Below, one piece after another: positions 6,437 to 7,072 of a stretch of DNA of 7,072 nucleotides (the stretch's first letter is position 1; each line of letters opens with the position of its first letter). The stretch spans positions 1 to 7,072 of the forward strand of contig PMBY01000289.1 in the NCBI GenBank assembly GCA_003153875.1, in the 5' to 3' direction. The position numbers and the translations under genes are program-made. Source of the DNA: Myxococcales bacterium (GTDB lineage Bacteria; Myxococcota; Polyangia; Fen-1088). The notes under the pieces are model-generated. The model was not told the DNA's origin. It saw only the letters and a program-made list of their open reading frames with translations, and did not search any database.

Positions 6437-6657
6437 GCGGCTTTGACCCTAATGGTCGGGAACGAAGCCCGCGGCTTCGGAATGGGGCGTCTCAACTTGA
6501 GCAACCCTTCCAGATAGCAGGCGATAGCCTCGCGCGTGTTTGCCGCGGCCTCGCGGCGCGTTCGTCCCATCGACGTGCAGCCCGGCAGATCCGGCACGTA
6601 GGCCGAATATCGGCCGTCATCCTCGCGCTCGATCACCACTGTGTAGTTCGCCGTCAT
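6433..6657 (-). CDS. hicB: HicB-family antitoxin, short form
   Basis: The 74-aa protein is the HicB partial RNase H-like domain alone: [48 protein letters not shown], with the family's GCxxxGxTxxEAxxN pattern. It should bind HicA and block its active site. The C-terminal tail ([17 protein letters not shown]) holds no helix-turn-helix or ribbon-helix-helix, unlike longer HicB proteins, so self-repression by HicB alone is doubtful. ATG 6657 is preceded by AGGGAGG with only 2 nt of spacing. The order antitoxin then toxin with a 4-nt overlap is a standard arrangement for this family. Confidence 0.9.
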   Translation of the reverse strand: MTANYTVVIEREDDGRYSAYVPDLPGCTSMGRTRREAAANTREAIACYLEGLLKLRRPIPKPRASFPTIRVKAA

Positions 6658-6736
6658 TGCCTCCCTACGATAGCACGCCAGGGTGGTGCCTGTGCCGCGT
6701 GCGACGCAGCTTCAGCCCAGCCGTTCGATTCGCCTG

Positions 6737-6765
6737 TTGACTGTCGGCGGTTGTGTCCAGAATAT
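6737..6765 (+). promoter_or_regulatory. Candidate dnaX promoter, possibly giving a leaderless mRNA
   Basis: TTGACT (6737-6742) matches five of six -35 bases. After 17 nt comes GAATAT (6760-6765), a weak -10 that keeps the A at position 2 and T at position 6. The predicted start is about 7 nt further, on the ATG at 6772. No Shine-Dalgarno sequence is visible before that ATG. Confidence 0.4.
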
Positions 6766-6771
6766 GCCTGC

Positions 6772-7072
6772 ATGTCTTACCTGGTTCTCGCGCGCAAGTA
6801 CCGGCCACAGAAGTTCGAGGATCTTCTCGGGCAAGAGCATGTGGCGCGCACGCTGACCAACGCCATCAACATGGGCCGCGTGCACCACGCCTTCCTGTTC
6901 ACTGGCGCGCGTGGCATTGGCAAGACCAGCGCTGCGCGCATCCTGGCCAAGGCGCTTTGCTGCGCGCAGGGACCGACCGCCACTCCCTGCGGGACCTGCG
7001 CCATCTGCCGGTCCATCTCCAGCGGGCAGTCGGTGGCTGTGCAAGAGATCGACGGCGCGTCCAACACCGGCG
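6772..7072 (+). CDS. dnaX: DNA polymerase III subunit gamma/tau, N-terminal part (cut by right edge)
   Basis: The first 100 codons of the clamp-loader ATPase are present. [12 protein letters not shown] then [10 protein letters not shown] is the classic DnaX start. Walker A is GARGIGKTS (residues 45-53, Lys51). The zinc-binding cysteines are Cys64, Cys73, Cys76 and Cys79, followed by [11 protein letters not shown]. The protein loads the beta clamp and organises the replicase at the fork. The gene is divergent from hicBA with a 114-bp gap. An ATG at 6764 is out of frame, so 6772 is the start. It is the only core housekeeping gene in the window and marks the edge of the accessory region. Confidence 0.96.
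   Translation, partial: MSYLVLARKYRPQKFEDLLGQEHVARTLTNAINMGRVHHAFLFTGARGIGKTSAARILAKALCCAQGPTATPCGTCAICRSISSGQSVAVQEIDGASNTG

Noticed and set aside
5858..6517. Plus-strand open frame of 219 codons across the toxin-antitoxin genes
   Set aside because: It covers four well-identified minus-strand genes and the phd operator, with no family resemblance of its own.
6667..6675. Extended -10 (TGCTATCGT, minus strand) as the hicB promoter
   Set aside because: Transcription would start at about 6660, after the AGGGAGG ribosome-binding site at 6660-6666, leaving it out of the mRNA; no -35 is visible.
6673..6702. GCACGC ... GCGTGC inverted repeat upstream of hicB as an operator
   Set aside because: The arms are only six bases long, 18 bp apart, in GC-rich DNA where such matches arise easily by chance.

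Overview
This is a high-GC window with strong G/C preference at third codon positions. A Hanks-type kinase followed by a TPR/PEGA membrane protein and a large choice-of-anchor-type lipoprotein is a gene style typical of Myxococcota (myxobacteria and relatives). That placement is inference: no rRNA or diagnostic marker is present, and the only core gene, dnaX, is cut by the right edge.

Left two thirds, all on the minus strand. A three-gene unit reads right to left: a membrane serine/threonine kinase (5281 to 3674), a TPR + PEGA envelope protein (3671 to 2709) and a multi-domain Ig-like/FN3 lipoprotein (2706 to 229). Both internal junctions are TGA-CC-(A/G)TG, with the ribosome-binding site inside the upstream gene, so the genes are almost certainly co-transcribed and translationally coupled. 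The likely theme is envelope sensing: an outer-membrane lipoprotein with a long stalk, a periplasmic TPR/PEGA protein anchored in the membrane, and a kinase carrying the signal to the cytoplasm. Downstream, the left edge holds the first 25 or so codons of a second kinase. Its N-terminus and part of its leader match the first kinase closely, so the kinase gene, and possibly the whole cassette, appears duplicated.

Right third. Two type II toxin-antitoxin modules lie in tandem on the minus strand: hicB-hicA (6657 to 6206), then a phd-like antitoxin with a VapC-like PIN toxin (6127 to 5452). The antitoxin is preceded by a perfect 26-bp palindrome, CAATTGTGCTAC-AG-GTAGCACAATTG, that overlaps its predicted promoter and is almost certainly its operator.

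Right edge. Divergent from the TA genes, dnaX (DNA polymerase III tau/gamma) starts at 6772 on the plus strand and runs out of the window. Its predicted promoter sits so close to the ATG that the mRNA may be leaderless.

There are no RNA genes, CRISPR arrays, insertion sequences or convincing intrinsic terminators, and no gene-free stretch longer than about 170 bases. I see no clearly new defence or mobile system. The most interesting features are the repeated kinase cassette, the cysteine-stapled stalk lipoprotein and the phd operator.
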